Of a stretch of 64,000 bases of DNA, positions 6,917 through 14,458 are shown piece by piece. The DNA is from Flavobacteriaceae bacterium (GTDB lineage: Bacteria > Bacteroidota > Bacteroidia > Flavobacteriales > Flavobacteriaceae). The notes under the pieces were generated by a model that saw only the letters and a list, made by a program, of their open reading frames with translations, ran no database searches and had not been told where the DNA came from. The stretch is from positions 186,001 through 250,000 of the forward strand of contig JAGYIX010000006.1 in NCBI GenBank assembly GCA_018402205.1, read 5' to 3'. The position numbers were made by a program, and so were the translations under genes. The stretch's first letter is position 1; each line of letters opens with the position of its first letter.

Positions 6917-9058
6917 ATGATGCGAATAAAAGTTTTTTCGTGCGTTGCCGTTTGTGCAACAATGGGGCTTTACGCCCAACAATCAGAAAATGTTGAATTA
7001 GAGGAAGTAGTGGTCTCTGCTGTCAGGGTAAATGACAGTGTACCCATGGCCTATTCTAATTTTTCTAGAGCACAGATAGAGAAGCTCAATCTTGGGCAAG
7101 ACATTCCGATGTTGCTCAATTACACTCCATCTATGGTGGCCACCTCCTACGACGGAATGGGCATTGGTTACACCGATTTTCGCATTCGAGGAATAGACAA
7201 CTCGAGAATCAATGTGACTATCAACGGTATTCCGTATAACGATGCCGATAGTCAAACCAGTTTTTTTGTGAATCTGCAAGACTTTGCCTCCTCGGTGGGC
7301 TCTATTCAAATTCAGCGAGGGGTTGGGGCTTCTACGTTTGGTGCCGCCGCATTTGGTGCGAGCGTGAGTATCGCTACTCAGAATCCGGCAGAAGAGGCTT
7401 ATGCCCAATACGCCACTAGTGTGGGTAGCTTTTCAACCTTTAAAAACACGCTGCAGGTCGCTACCGGAGACCTTAACGGCTTCGCCCTAGAGGCCAGGCT
7501 TTCGTCTATTACTTCAGACGGATATGTCGACAGAGCCACCGCCGATCTAAAGTCGTATTACCTGAATGCCATGATTGAGCTAAAAGAGGATCGATCTAAG
7601 CTAAATGTGTTAGCTTTTGGTGGAAGTGAAACTACTGGGCTCTCCTTTTTTGGATTAGATCGCGCTGGGCTTGAGTCAAACCGCACACTCAACTTAGACG
7701 GAATTTACTACGATTCTCAGGGTAACGAGCGGGTTTATCCGAATCAGACAGACAATTATATTCAGGAACACATGCAGGTTCACTATTCGCTCAAAATAGA
7801 TTCGAGCAGTGAATTTTCTCTAAGTGCCCATTACACCGATTCAGATGGCTATTACGAGCAAATTCAAGATTTCGATAATCCGTTTGTGTTTTTCAGAGGT
7901 ATTACTGAGCTCTTGGGAGACGGATCTGACTATGCTTCACGGGCTAACTTAAATTCTGATTTTTTCGGACTAGTCTCGGGCTATGTTAAGCGTAAAAAGA
8001 ATCACGAATTGCGTTTGGGGTTAGGGCTGAATTCGTATCAAGGCGAGCAGTACGGAGAAGCCATTGCCGCTGATGCACCTGCCCTAGCCGAATTACCTTT
8101 TAGATTCTATGCCAATAACACCACCAAGAATGAATTTAACGCCTTCTCTAAGCTCAATGCCACAGTTACCGACGGCTTGTCGGCCTACGTTGATCTTCAG
8201 CTGCGCGGGGTATCGTACAGGGCTTTAGGCTCGCTATTTGCAGAGGGAGCTTCTTTAGACGTGGATGAAGACTTTTTATTTTTTAATCCCAAACTCGGGC
8301 TTCGTTACGAGCTAAATCGTTCGCAACTTTTTCTCTCTTATGCTCGGGCAAACCGCGAGCCTTCTCGGGTAGACTTTGAGAACGGATCTCCACGTCCTGA
8401 ACGACTAGACGACTTCGAATTGGGGTACCGACTAAACAACACCAAATGGGCGCTTAACGCAACTGCCTTTTTCATGGACTACACCGATCAACTTGTACTT
8501 ACGGGCGCATTAGACGCCTTTAATTTTCCGATACGAGAAAATGTAGGGTCTAGTTACCGAACCGGGCTTGAGTTAGATGCCTCTTTTGTGTTCTCTCCCA
8601 AATGGACGGCGTCGGGTAATCTCACGCTGAGTCGTCATCGCAATCGCGATTATGTGGTTTTCAGAAATGAGTCTTTAGAGTCGCTTGGCAATACCGCCAT
8701 CTCTTTTGCTCCTGAGCGTATAGCCGCGGCTCAGCTGGCTTATGAGTTTTCAGAAAATTCGGCGGTCACCTTATTTTTTAAAAATGTTTCAGAACAGTTT
8801 ATGAGCAACATTGAGCATCCAGATTCGCTGATCGATGGGTATTCGGTGTTTGACCTCAATTTCAATCACAGTTTTAAATTTAATAAGGGAATAGAGCGAC
8901 TTACTTTAACCGTTCAGCTCAATAACCTACTCAATGCCTTGTACGAGAACAACGGATATTTCTACAGTTTTGACGATCAAGGAGAAACATTTTACGGAGC
9001 TGCTTTTTATCCACAGGCTCCAAGAACGATCTTGACGGGGCTCACCTTTAGATTTTAG
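6917..9058 (+). CDS. TonB-dependent outer-membrane receptor, predicted thiamine uptake
   Basis: From the ATG at 6917 this is about 713 residues: a signal peptide (ending LYAQQ), a TonB-box-like EEVVVSAVR segment, a plug domain (IRGIDNSRINVTINGIPYNDADSQ, then SIQIQRGVGASTFGAAAFG), and a C-terminal 22-strand barrel ending in Phe (GLTFRF), as outer-membrane proteins do. There is no N-terminal CarboxypepD-like domain, so it is not SusC-like. Control by a TPP riboswitch makes thiamine or a precursor the likely cargo. An in-frame TTG at 6896 would extend it, but two adjacent ATGs at 6917 and 6920 fit the signal peptide better. Confidence 0.92.
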   Translation: MMRIKVFSCVAVCATMGLYAQQSENVELEEVVVSAVRVNDSVPMAYSNFSRAQIEKLNLGQDIPMLLNYTPSMVATSYDGMGIGYTDFRIRGIDNSRINVTINGIPYNDADSQTSFFVNLQDFASSVGSIQIQRGVGASTFGAAAFGASVSIATQNPAEEAYAQYATSVGSFSTFKNTLQVATGDLNGFALEARLSSITSDGYVDRATADLKSYYLNAMIELKEDRSKLNVLAFGGSETTGLSFFGLDRAGLESNRTLNLDGIYYDSQGNERVYPNQTDNYIQEHMQVHYSLKIDSSSEFSLSAHYTDSDGYYEQIQDFDNPFVFFRGITELLGDGSDYASRANLNSDFFGLVSGYVKRKKNHELRLGLGLNSYQGEQYGEAIAADAPALAELPFRFYANNTTKNEFNAFSKLNATVTDGLSAYVDLQLRGVSYRALGSLFAEGASLDVDEDFLFFNPKLGLRYELNRSQLFLSYARANREPSRVDFENGSPRPERLDDFELGYRLNNTKWALNATAFFMDYTDQLVLTGALDAFNFPIRENVGSSYRTGLELDASFVFSPKWTASGNLTLSRHRNRDYVVFRNESLESLGNTAISFAPERIAAAQLAYEFSENSAVTLFFKNVSEQFMSNIEHPDSLIDGYSVFDLNFNHSFKFNKGIERLTLTVQLNNLLNALYENNGYFYSFDDQGETFYGAAFYPQAPRTILTGLTFRF

Positions 9059-9489
9059 TTAAATACATAAATCATAGGACCCTCTTTACGCACTGCATAT
9101 TCTTTGAGATCAAAGAGAATGTTCTCGCCCTGACGGTTCAGTAGTTGACCAGTAAATAGGCTATAACTGAAACCATCGGGGCAAGAACAGCGTGCAGAGG
9201 TTCCTTCGGCCAATGTGGCCGAGCAGCTACTGGTTTGGTGGTTTGAACAAGCCACCTCAAAAGCTCTAAAACTGTCTATTCCTACTTGTGTGATGTGAAT
9301 GCCCTGAATACCGCCAAAGTTAGAAGGCAATGTTACGGTTACCCCAATTTGTTGAAGCTCACTGTACAGCGGAAGTCGGGTGTCGATTTGAGCGTCGAAG
9401 GAGGCTTCGATCAGATAAGGGTTGCGTACGGGTTGATTTTCAGCACAGCCGACTAGAACAAAAGCGATAATAACTAAGCAAGCTCTCAT
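9055..9489 (-). CDS. Rieske-fold-like lipoprotein with altered cluster ligands
   Basis: The start ATG at 9487-9489 gives a 144-residue lipoprotein: MRACLVIIAFVLVGC with the lipobox Cys at 15. A longer upstream frame exists but breaks the signal peptide and crosses the promoter. The C-terminal half, FEVACSNHQTSSCS...RCSCPDGFSYSLFTGQ, follows the Rieske pattern of two Cys-containing loops about 20 residues apart, yet the second loop is CSCPDG, where Rieske proteins have CxxH. So it resembles Rieske-like lipoproteins of this phylum that may not hold a normal 2Fe-2S cluster. It converges with the receptor gene (4-bp overlap) and diverges from greA. Function unknown. Confidence 0.75.
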   Translation of the reverse strand: MRACLVIIAFVLVGCAENQPVRNPYLIEASFDAQIDTRLPLYSELQQIGVTVTLPSNFGGIQGIHITQVGIDSFRAFEVACSNHQTSSCSATLAEGTSARCSCPDGFSYSLFTGQLLNRQGENILFDLKEYAVRKEGPMIYVFN

Positions 9490-9495
9490 GACACT

Positions 9496-9503
9496 CAAAG
9501 ATA
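9496..9503 (-). promoter_or_regulatory. -7 promoter box (TATCTTTG) for the Rieske-like lipoprotein
   Basis: An exact TAnnTTTG match ends six bases before the ATG at 9489, which would give a transcript starting at or next to the start codon. Confidence 0.6.
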
Positions 9504-9520
9504 CTGTTGTTTTAATTTTG

Positions 9521-9528
9521 TATATTTG
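9521..9528 (+). promoter_or_regulatory. -7 promoter box (TATATTTG) for greA
   Basis: TATATTTG matches TAnnTTTG. It would start transcription near 9535, at the left arm of the hairpin in the greA leader. The box lies back to back with the lipoprotein promoter. Confidence 0.6.
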
Positions 9529-9531
9529 ATT

Positions 9532-9573
9532 AATCCTCAAACTCCTTGAATTCAAGGATCTAGAGGATTTTTT
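9532..9573 (+). promoter_or_regulatory. Hairpin with T-run in the greA leader (possible attenuator)
   Basis: Outer arms AATCCTC (9532-9538) and GAGGATT (9563-9569) enclose a perfect 16-bp palindrome (TCCTTGAATTCAAGGA, 9543-9558), and six T follow the right arm. The shape is that of an intrinsic terminator, yet it lies 15 bases before the greA start codon and downstream of its -7 box, so it could abort leader transcripts. Confidence 0.55.
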
Positions 9574-9587
9574 AATTCGAATGAAGC

Positions 9588-10064
9588 ATGAGTAAAGTCG
9601 CTTATTATACAAAAGAAGGATTACAAAAATTAAGAGATGAAGTTAATCATCTCAAAGACGTCGAGCGCCCTAAAGCCTCTGCTGCTATTGCTGAAGCTAG
9701 AGACAAAGGCGACTTGTCTGAGAACGCTGAGTACGATGCGGCAAAAGAGGCTCAAGGACTTCTAGAAATGCGCATTGCCAAACTAGATGAGATCTTATCG
9801 AATGCGAGGCTGATAGACGAATCTCAGCTAGATACTTCAAAGGCTTTGGTACTGTCAACAGTGACGATCAAAAACAAGATAAACAGTCAGTTAATGACCT
9901 ACACTTTGGTGGCAGAAAGCGAGGCAGATCTAAAAATGGGCAAAATATCGGTAAACTCTCCTATCGGCAAGGGTTTGTTGGGCAAATCTGTGGGTGACAC
10001 TGCAGAAATTCAAGTGCCTAACGGAACCATGCAATTTGAAATTGTAGAGATTAAGCGAAACTAA
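9588..10064 (+). CDS. greA: Transcription elongation factor GreA
   Basis: A 158-residue protein, the standard GreA length. The N-terminal coiled coil carries the tip motif GDLSENAEYDAA (about 41-52), whose acidic residues place Mg2+ in the RNA polymerase active site and trigger cleavage of backtracked transcripts. The C-terminal FKBP-like domain contains the usual SPIGKGLLGKSVGD segment. It is followed two bases later by the HIT gene and then DUF3127, so the three form an operon. The leader holds a terminator-like hairpin. Confidence 0.97.
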   Translation: MSKVAYYTKEGLQKLRDEVNHLKDVERPKASAAIAEARDKGDLSENAEYDAAKEAQGLLEMRIAKLDEILSNARLIDESQLDTSKALVLSTVTIKNKINSQLMTYTLVAESEADLKMGKISVNSPIGKGLLGKSVGDTAEIQVPNGTMQFEIVEIKRN

Positions 10065-10065
10065 G

Positions 10066-10467
10066 ATGCCTTCACTCTTTTCCAAAATTATTTCTGGAGA
10101 ACTTCCGGCCTACAAAGTAGCCGAAGACGCTCATTTTTTGGCTTTTTTAGATATCAATCCGAATGCCAAAGGGCACACCCTATGTATTCCTAAAGTAGAG
10201 ACGGATAAGCTATTTGATCTCGAAGAGTCTACCTATTTAGCTTTAATGGCTTTTTCAAGAAAAGTGGCTTTGGCGCTAGAACAGGTGGTTTCTTGCAAGC
10301 GTATCGGAATGACGGTCATCGGACTTGAGGTTCCTCATGTGCATGTGCACCTGATTCCCTTAAATAACATGCAAGACGCTCAATTCATTAAGAAAGAGAG
10401 CTTTCGCCAAGAAGAATTTATTCAGCTGGCGAATTCTATTCAAGAACAATACCATAAATTAAAATAG
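10066..10467 (+). CDS. HIT family nucleotide-binding protein
   Basis: A 133-residue histidine-triad protein with the motif HVHVHLIP at 91-98; the middle His is the nucleophile in nucleoside phosphoramidase/hydrolase chemistry. The N-terminal SLFSKIISGELPAYKV is the typical start of the Hint branch. It probably hydrolyses adenosine phosphoramidates or related adducts in the cytoplasm. It sits two bases after greA in the same operon, an order that is common in this phylum. Confidence 0.94.
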   Translation: MPSLFSKIISGELPAYKVAEDAHFLAFLDINPNAKGHTLCIPKVETDKLFDLEESTYLALMAFSRKVALALEQVVSCKRIGMTVIGLEVPHVHVHLIPLNNMQDAQFIKKESFRQEEFIQLANSIQEQYHKLK

Positions 10468-10472
10468 TCTCT

Positions 10473-10853
10473 ATGGAAATTCAAGGAACAATAAAGACGA
10501 TAGGCGAAACCAAGACATTTGGTAGTAATGGATTCAGAAAACGCGAGATGGTTATCACTACTCAAGAACAGTATCCTCAAGATTTACTCGTTGAGTTTAT
10601 ACAAGAGAAATGCGATCTACTTTCTCAATATGCCCCGGGTCAACAAGTGAGTGTGGGTATTAATCTGAAGGGACGTGAGTGGACATCGCCTCAAGGAGAA
10701 GTAAAGTACTTTAACTCTATTCAAGGATGGCGCATTGAAGGGCACGCAAGCGGCTCTGCCTCCCCGGCACCTTCTGACCTTCCGCCGATGACTGATTTTC
10801 CTATGGCCGACTCCGACGATTCAGAGAAAGATTACGACGACCTGCCTTTCTAA
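10473..10853 (+). CDS. DUF3127 domain protein (SSB-like OB fold)
   Basis: A 126-residue protein with a DUF3127 domain at 1-90 (EIQGTIKTIGETKTFGSNGFRKREMVI, and LKGREWTSPQGEVKYFNSIQGWRIE). The rest is a Pro/Ser linker and a strongly acidic tail ending DDSEKDYDDLPF. The tail resembles the acidic protein-docking tip of single-stranded-DNA-binding proteins (which end DIPF in many bacteria), consistent with an OB-fold nucleic-acid or partner-protein role. The exact role is unknown. It ends in a 4-bp convergent overlap with the tag gene. Confidence 0.88.
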   Translation: MEIQGTIKTIGETKTFGSNGFRKREMVITTQEQYPQDLLVEFIQEKCDLLSQYAPGQQVSVGINLKGREWTSPQGEVKYFNSIQGWRIEGHASGSASPAPSDLPPMTDFPMADSDDSEKDYDDLPF

Positions 10854-11431
10854 AGCTCCACTCGTTTTACTTCTTTTCTCACAGAATATAGGTAGCAGTC
10901 TGTAGTGTGGTCGTTGACAAATCCGTTGGCTTGCAGAAAAGCGTACATAACCACGGGCCCCGTGAAAGAAAACCCCTTTGCTTTTAGGGATTTTGATAAT
11001 CGAATAGAGAGGTCTGTCTTAGAAGGTATCTCTTCGGCCGAGGATGGAGCGTTTTGAATCACCTGATATTCGGTAAAAGCCCAAAGATAATTCGCAAAAG
11101 AACCGTGTTCGATTTGAATAGCTAAAACGGCGCGGGAGTTATTTATTGCACTCTCTATTTTTGCTCTGTTGCGAATAATGTCTGAGTTTTCGAGTAGTTC
11201 GCTTATTTTTTCTGCTGAGTAAAGGGCCACCTTTGCGATATCGAATTGATCGAAAGCCTTTCTAAAGGCTGCTCTTTTTTTCAAAATAGTTAGCCAGTTT
11301 AGTCCCGCTTGAAAGGTCTCGAGCACAAGACTTTCAAATAGTTTTTGATCATTGGTTTGAGGTGCTCCCCACTCTAGATCGTGATAGGCCTCGTAGAGAG
11401 TATTGCCCTGGCAAAAGCTACATCTGGTCAT
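10850..11431 (-). CDS. tag: DNA-3-methyladenine glycosylase I
   Basis: A 193-residue protein matching Tag. The zinc ligands fall at Cys4, His17, His175 and Cys179 (RCSFC, YHDLEWG, HTTDC), the same spacing as the well-studied enterobacterial enzyme. The enzyme removes 3-methyladenine from alkylated DNA to begin base excision repair. The GFSFTGPVVMYAFLQANGFVNDH segment is the helix-hairpin/base-pocket region. It is a single gene, convergent with the greA operon and divergent from the thioredoxin-like gene. Confidence 0.95.
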   Translation of the reverse strand: MTRCSFCQGNTLYEAYHDLEWGAPQTNDQKLFESLVLETFQAGLNWLTILKKRAAFRKAFDQFDIAKVALYSAEKISELLENSDIIRNRAKIESAINNSRAVLAIQIEHGSFANYLWAFTEYQVIQNAPSSAEEIPSKTDLSIRLSKSLKAKGFSFTGPVVMYAFLQANGFVNDHTTDCYLYSVRKEVKRVEL

Positions 11432-11472
11432 GATGAATTAGTGAGAGTTAAAACTAGCTCGATTCACTGCAG

Positions 11473-11480
11473 TATCTTTG
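11473..11480 (+). promoter_or_regulatory. -7 promoter box (TATCTTTG) next to the thioredoxin-like start
   Basis: TATCTTTG ends seven bases before the ATG at 11488, so the mRNA would be leaderless or nearly so. Confidence 0.6.
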
Positions 11481-11487
11481 CAATTCT

Positions 11488-12048
11488 ATGACATATCTCG
11501 AATATTTCGATTTACACGAGCGATTGGTTGCTCAAAAGGCTACTACCAACAATCGCACTGACCCGGCCTACATAGAGTATACGCTTCTTAATTTTCAGCG
11601 CATCAAGCGCTGGCAGAAAATGGCTCGGCTTTCAAAAGATCAATTGCAGTGGCTTGAGGCGCATCCTTCACTTGAGGTAAGTTGGACGGTGCTAACAGAA
11701 CCTTGGTGCGGCGATGCTGCCCCGTCGTTGCCCATAATGCATTTGATCGCTTCAACACACAAGGGCATACAACTAGAGGTGCTTCTCAGAGATGAGCATC
11801 CAGAACTCATGCAGGCGCACCTTACCGATGGAGCCCAATCTATTCCTAAATTAATTCAGCGCGATGCTCAAGGCTCACCTAAAAGATGGGGCCCTAGGCC
11901 TAAAGGAGCAGCACAATTGGTACACGACTATAAGCAGGCTAACGGTGCGTTAGATGCGCCCTTTCGAGAGCAGCTTCAGCAATGGTATAACAACGATAAG
12001 GGTCAGCAAATTTCCGAAGAATTACTCGAGCTACTTGGCCGGAAATAG
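11488..12048 (+). CDS. Thioredoxin-like protein with a single active-site Cys
   Basis: A 186-residue cytoplasmic protein of a thioredoxin-fold family common in Bacteroidota. The segment TEPWCGDAAPSLPIM (about 70-84) holds the place of the WCGPC active site, but only the first Cys is kept; the second is Ala. The cis-Pro loop appears as AQSIPKLI (about 130). A one-Cys site cannot do dithiol exchange by itself, so a monothiol, bacillithiol-type or binding role is more likely. It converges with the TonB-like gene, with an 18-bp overlap. Confidence 0.8.
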   Translation: MTYLEYFDLHERLVAQKATTNNRTDPAYIEYTLLNFQRIKRWQKMARLSKDQLQWLEAHPSLEVSWTVLTEPWCGDAAPSLPIMHLIASTHKGIQLEVLLRDEHPELMQAHLTDGAQSIPKLIQRDAQGSPKRWGPRPKGAAQLVHDYKQANGALDAPFREQLQQWYNNDKGQQISEELLELLGRK

Positions 12049-12726
12049 ATAGGTTATGGTACCTTCTTGAATGTTCTTTCCAGAATCTTGAAAAAAAGAA
12101 CGTTTGGCGTATTCAATGGCTTGAGCAATAAGACAGCCGTTTGATGAAGACGAAAATTGCGCATTATACCAAGCATCAACCACACGGCCCTTGTAATCTA
12201 CCGCTACATTAATAACCACTTCTCCTCCTTCAAGACAGGTGTAGTTAGGTACCGGAAGAGCACGATGAATTCGCCCCTTAAGATCATAGGATATAATGGT
12301 TTTCTTAGACAGTTTTATGGGTTCAGCAGCCTCAACACTGTTTTCTTTCATACGATTCATCCGATCGTCAACAGCCGATGTTATAGAGGCTAGGCCAGAA
12401 CCCAGTCCTGATGCAGATTTCACTCTCTCATCACTTTTCTTATTGTCCAATTCCTCTAAAGATGCAAGTGGCTCTGGCGCCTCGAGTGCGGTGCGTTTTG
12501 CCGCCTGGTTTTTTGCCTGGTTAGTTTCTACTTTATACGCATCGAATCGCTTTGCTTCTAATTTTTTAAAGAAGTCTTCTTCTTTGTCTTCAAAAATTTC
12601 GATGGTATAGGTTTTTTCTTGATCAGGTAGTTGAGCTGATATAGATAACAAGGCGATAAAGAGCATTACACTTAGTGCGGCGGTGTATCGTCTGGCTTGC
12701 TTTTGTGCTTTTGTGATTAAGTGCAT
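12031..12726 (-). CDS. Membrane-anchored protein with TonB-like C-terminal domain
   Basis: A 231-residue protein: one N-terminal membrane helix (about 14-32), a long charged linker rich in Lys/Glu/Ala (50-130) with a Ser/Gly stretch, and a C-terminal domain (about 145-231; LKGRIHRALPVPNYTCLEGGEVVINVAVDYKG) that resembles TonB C-terminal or related periplasmic domains. It shares the architecture of TonB-type energy transducers, but ExbB/ExbD are not nearby. It overlaps truB by ten bases at the end of the ftsX-uppP-truB run. The assignment is by architecture; function inferred only. Confidence 0.65.
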   Translation of the reverse strand: MHLITKAQKQARRYTAALSVMLFIALLSISAQLPDQEKTYTIEIFEDKEEDFFKKLEAKRFDAYKVETNQAKNQAAKRTALEAPEPLASLEELDNKKSDERVKSASGLGSGLASITSAVDDRMNRMKENSVEAAEPIKLSKKTIISYDLKGRIHRALPVPNYTCLEGGEVVINVAVDYKGRVVDAWYNAQFSSSSNGCLIAQAIEYAKRSFFQDSGKNIQEGTITYLFPAK

Positions 12727-13433
12727 AGTAGCGTTTTAATCTCCTCTGGTGTTTGGGCGTCATTTACCTGATAAGGGCCAATGGCGGTTCTCCTAAGTTC
12801 GCTGAGGTAAGCCCCTGAGCCAAGTGATTTTCCGAAATCATGAGCGAGGGATCGAATGTAGGTGCCTTTGGAGCAACTTACTGAAAAGTTTAGCTTTTGG
12901 TGTTGCTCAAAGTCGCGGTTGTCTAGATTAAAGGTATAAATTTCAATGGCTCTGGCAGTGGTAGTGGTGGTTTTGCCTTCTCTGGCAATTTCGTAAAGCC
13001 GCTTACCATCTTTTTTAATGGCCGAGAATATAGGCGGATGCTGCATGATCGCCCCCACAAATTGCCTTCTTGCCGCTTCAATAGCCTCTGGGGTGATGTG
13101 GTCTGTTTCAAATTGGGCGTCGATTTCGGTCTCTAGGTCGAAAGAAGGTGTTGTGGCTCCTAAAGTAAAAGTTCCTGTATAGGTCTTTTCTAGCCCTTGA
13201 TAGTTGGAGATTTGTTTGGTCGATTTACCAGTGCATATAATTAGTAAACCCGAGGCTAAAGGGTCTAAGGTACCCGCGTGTCCGATTTTGAGCTTTTTTA
13301 GTTGGAACTTTCTAATGATGGCCCATTTTAGCGAGTTCACTGCTTGAAACGAGGTGTATCCCAGGGGTTTATCAACAAGTAGTAATTGCCCCTCTAGAAA
13401 GTCTTCAGCGCTAAGTAGATTTAGTGGTTTCAT
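12717..13433 (-). CDS. truB: tRNA pseudouridine-55 synthase TruB
   Basis: A protein of about 238 residues from the ATG at 13433, which overlaps the uppP stop as ATGA; longer in-frame starts would run into uppP. The TruB signature KIGHAGTLDPLASGLL is at about 49-64, with the catalytic Asp at 57. It converts U55 to pseudouridine in the T-psi-C loop of tRNAs. CSKGTYIRSLAHDFG near 190 is the second TruB motif. It is fourth in the conserved flavobacterial run ftsX, DUF3098, uppP, truB. Confidence 0.96.
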   Translation of the reverse strand: MKPLNLLSAEDFLEGQLLLVDKPLGYTSFQAVNSLKWAIIRKFQLKKLKIGHAGTLDPLASGLLIICTGKSTKQISNYQGLEKTYTGTFTLGATTPSFDLETEIDAQFETDHITPEAIEAARRQFVGAIMQHPPIFSAIKKDGKRLYEIAREGKTTTTTARAIEIYTFNLDNRDFEQHQKLNFSVSCSKGTYIRSLAHDFGKSLGSGAYLSELRRTAIGPYQVNDAQTPEEIKTLLCT

Positions 13434-14221
13434 AATAGAAAAGAAGAGGCTATGGCGATACCTCCTACCGTTAGGCAATACAGGGCAAAGTAGATCAGTT
13501 TACTGCGCTTAACTAAGGCAATCATCCAGTTACAGGCGACGAGCCCAGCTATAAAGGCAGCTGAAAATCCTATCAGTAGGTGAAGAGGATCTATGCTTGT
13601 GCTCATGAGGTCTCCTCCGAGTAGGTCTTTAGCGATTTTGCCGAAAATCAAAGGTACTACCATCAAAAATGAAAAGCGTGCAGCCTGGGTTCGGTCTACA
13701 CCTAAAACCACTGCGGTAGAAATGGTTGCGCCGCTTCTAGAGATGCCTGGCAGTACCGCCACCGCTTGTGAGAGCCCCACGATGAGCGCCTTTTTTAGTG
13801 TTAGCTCTTTTGAAGCTGAAGGATAGGTGTCTGCAACGTATAGCAATAACGCGGTAACCAGCAATAGCGACCCGACCAGTAATAGGTTGCCAGAGAATAA
13901 ATTGTCTATAAACTCTTCAAAAAAGAAGCCTACAAATGCCGCCGGAATCATCGAAACTACGATCGCCGCGGCAAAGGTCATTGACTCGGCATCTTTGACT
14001 AGGACGCGACGCACTATTAAGGCGATATCTTTTCTGTAGAGTACTACGGTGCTCAGGGCGGTGGCTAGATGCAAAAGAACGGTGAACAAAAGACTTTCTT
14101 TAGGAAGCACATTAGAACCAAAGAGTACTTTTGCCAGTTCTAGGTGCCCGCTAGAAGACACGGGTAAAAATTCGGTTAGCCCCTGAATTATTCCTAGAAT
14201 AAAGGCCTCTAAGCTATTCAT
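13430..14221 (-). CDS. uppP: Undecaprenyl-diphosphate phosphatase
   Basis: A 263-residue polytopic membrane protein of the UppP/BacA family. The two signature motifs are EFLPVSSSGHLE (17-28) and GISRSGATIS (about 160-169), which form the catalytic pocket with Glu, His and Arg. The enzyme dephosphorylates undecaprenyl diphosphate to renew the lipid carrier for peptidoglycan and O-antigen. It overlaps DUF3098 upstream and truB downstream, each by four bases, so the cluster is translated as a coupled unit. Confidence 0.96.
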   Translation of the reverse strand: MNSLEAFILGIIQGLTEFLPVSSSGHLELAKVLFGSNVLPKESLLFTVLLHLATALSTVVLYRKDIALIVRRVLVKDAESMTFAAAIVVSMIPAAFVGFFFEEFIDNLFSGNLLLVGSLLLVTALLLYVADTYPSASKELTLKKALIVGLSQAVAVLPGISRSGATISTAVVLGVDRTQAARFSFLMVVPLIFGKIAKDLLGGDLMSTSIDPLHLLIGFSAAFIAGLVACNWMIALVKRSKLIYFALYCLTVGGIAIASSFLL

Positions 14222-14445
14222 TTAGGCGGTTTGCTGCGATAGAGAATGGCGTATACCTGAATTCCAAGGCCTGCTAGAATTAAAAAGGGAGCTAGTCGTA
14301 TTCTTCGAAAATTATAGATTTCTGGGTTGAAAACATTGGGGTCTTCACTGCGCCCTCCGCTCATCAAAATAAAGCCTAGTGCAATGAGCGCTATGCCTAC
14401 TATCATAAGCGTGTAATTACGAGACGAGAATAAGGGTTCTTTCAT
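14218..14445 (-). CDS. DUF3098 small membrane protein
   Basis: A 75-residue protein from the ATG at 14445 (MKEPLFSSRNYTLM). It has two membrane helices (about 13-30 and 52-70) and a conserved middle (GGRSEDPNVFNPEIYNFRRI). DUF3098 proteins are almost always found between ftsX and uppP in Flavobacteriia, pointing to a role with cell division or the undecaprenyl cycle; the activity is unknown. A longer frame to 14517 would overlap ftsX and lacks family support. Confidence 0.88.
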   Translation of the reverse strand: MKEPLFSSRNYTLMIVGIALIALGFILMSGGRSEDPNVFNPEIYNFRRIRLAPFLILAGLGIQVYAILYRSKPPK

Positions 14446-14458
14446 AAATTTTACGCCA

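Noticed and set aside
9490-9612. Extended start for the Rieske-like lipoprotein
   Set aside because: It would place the lipobox 56 residues inside and cross both divergent promoters and the greA start.
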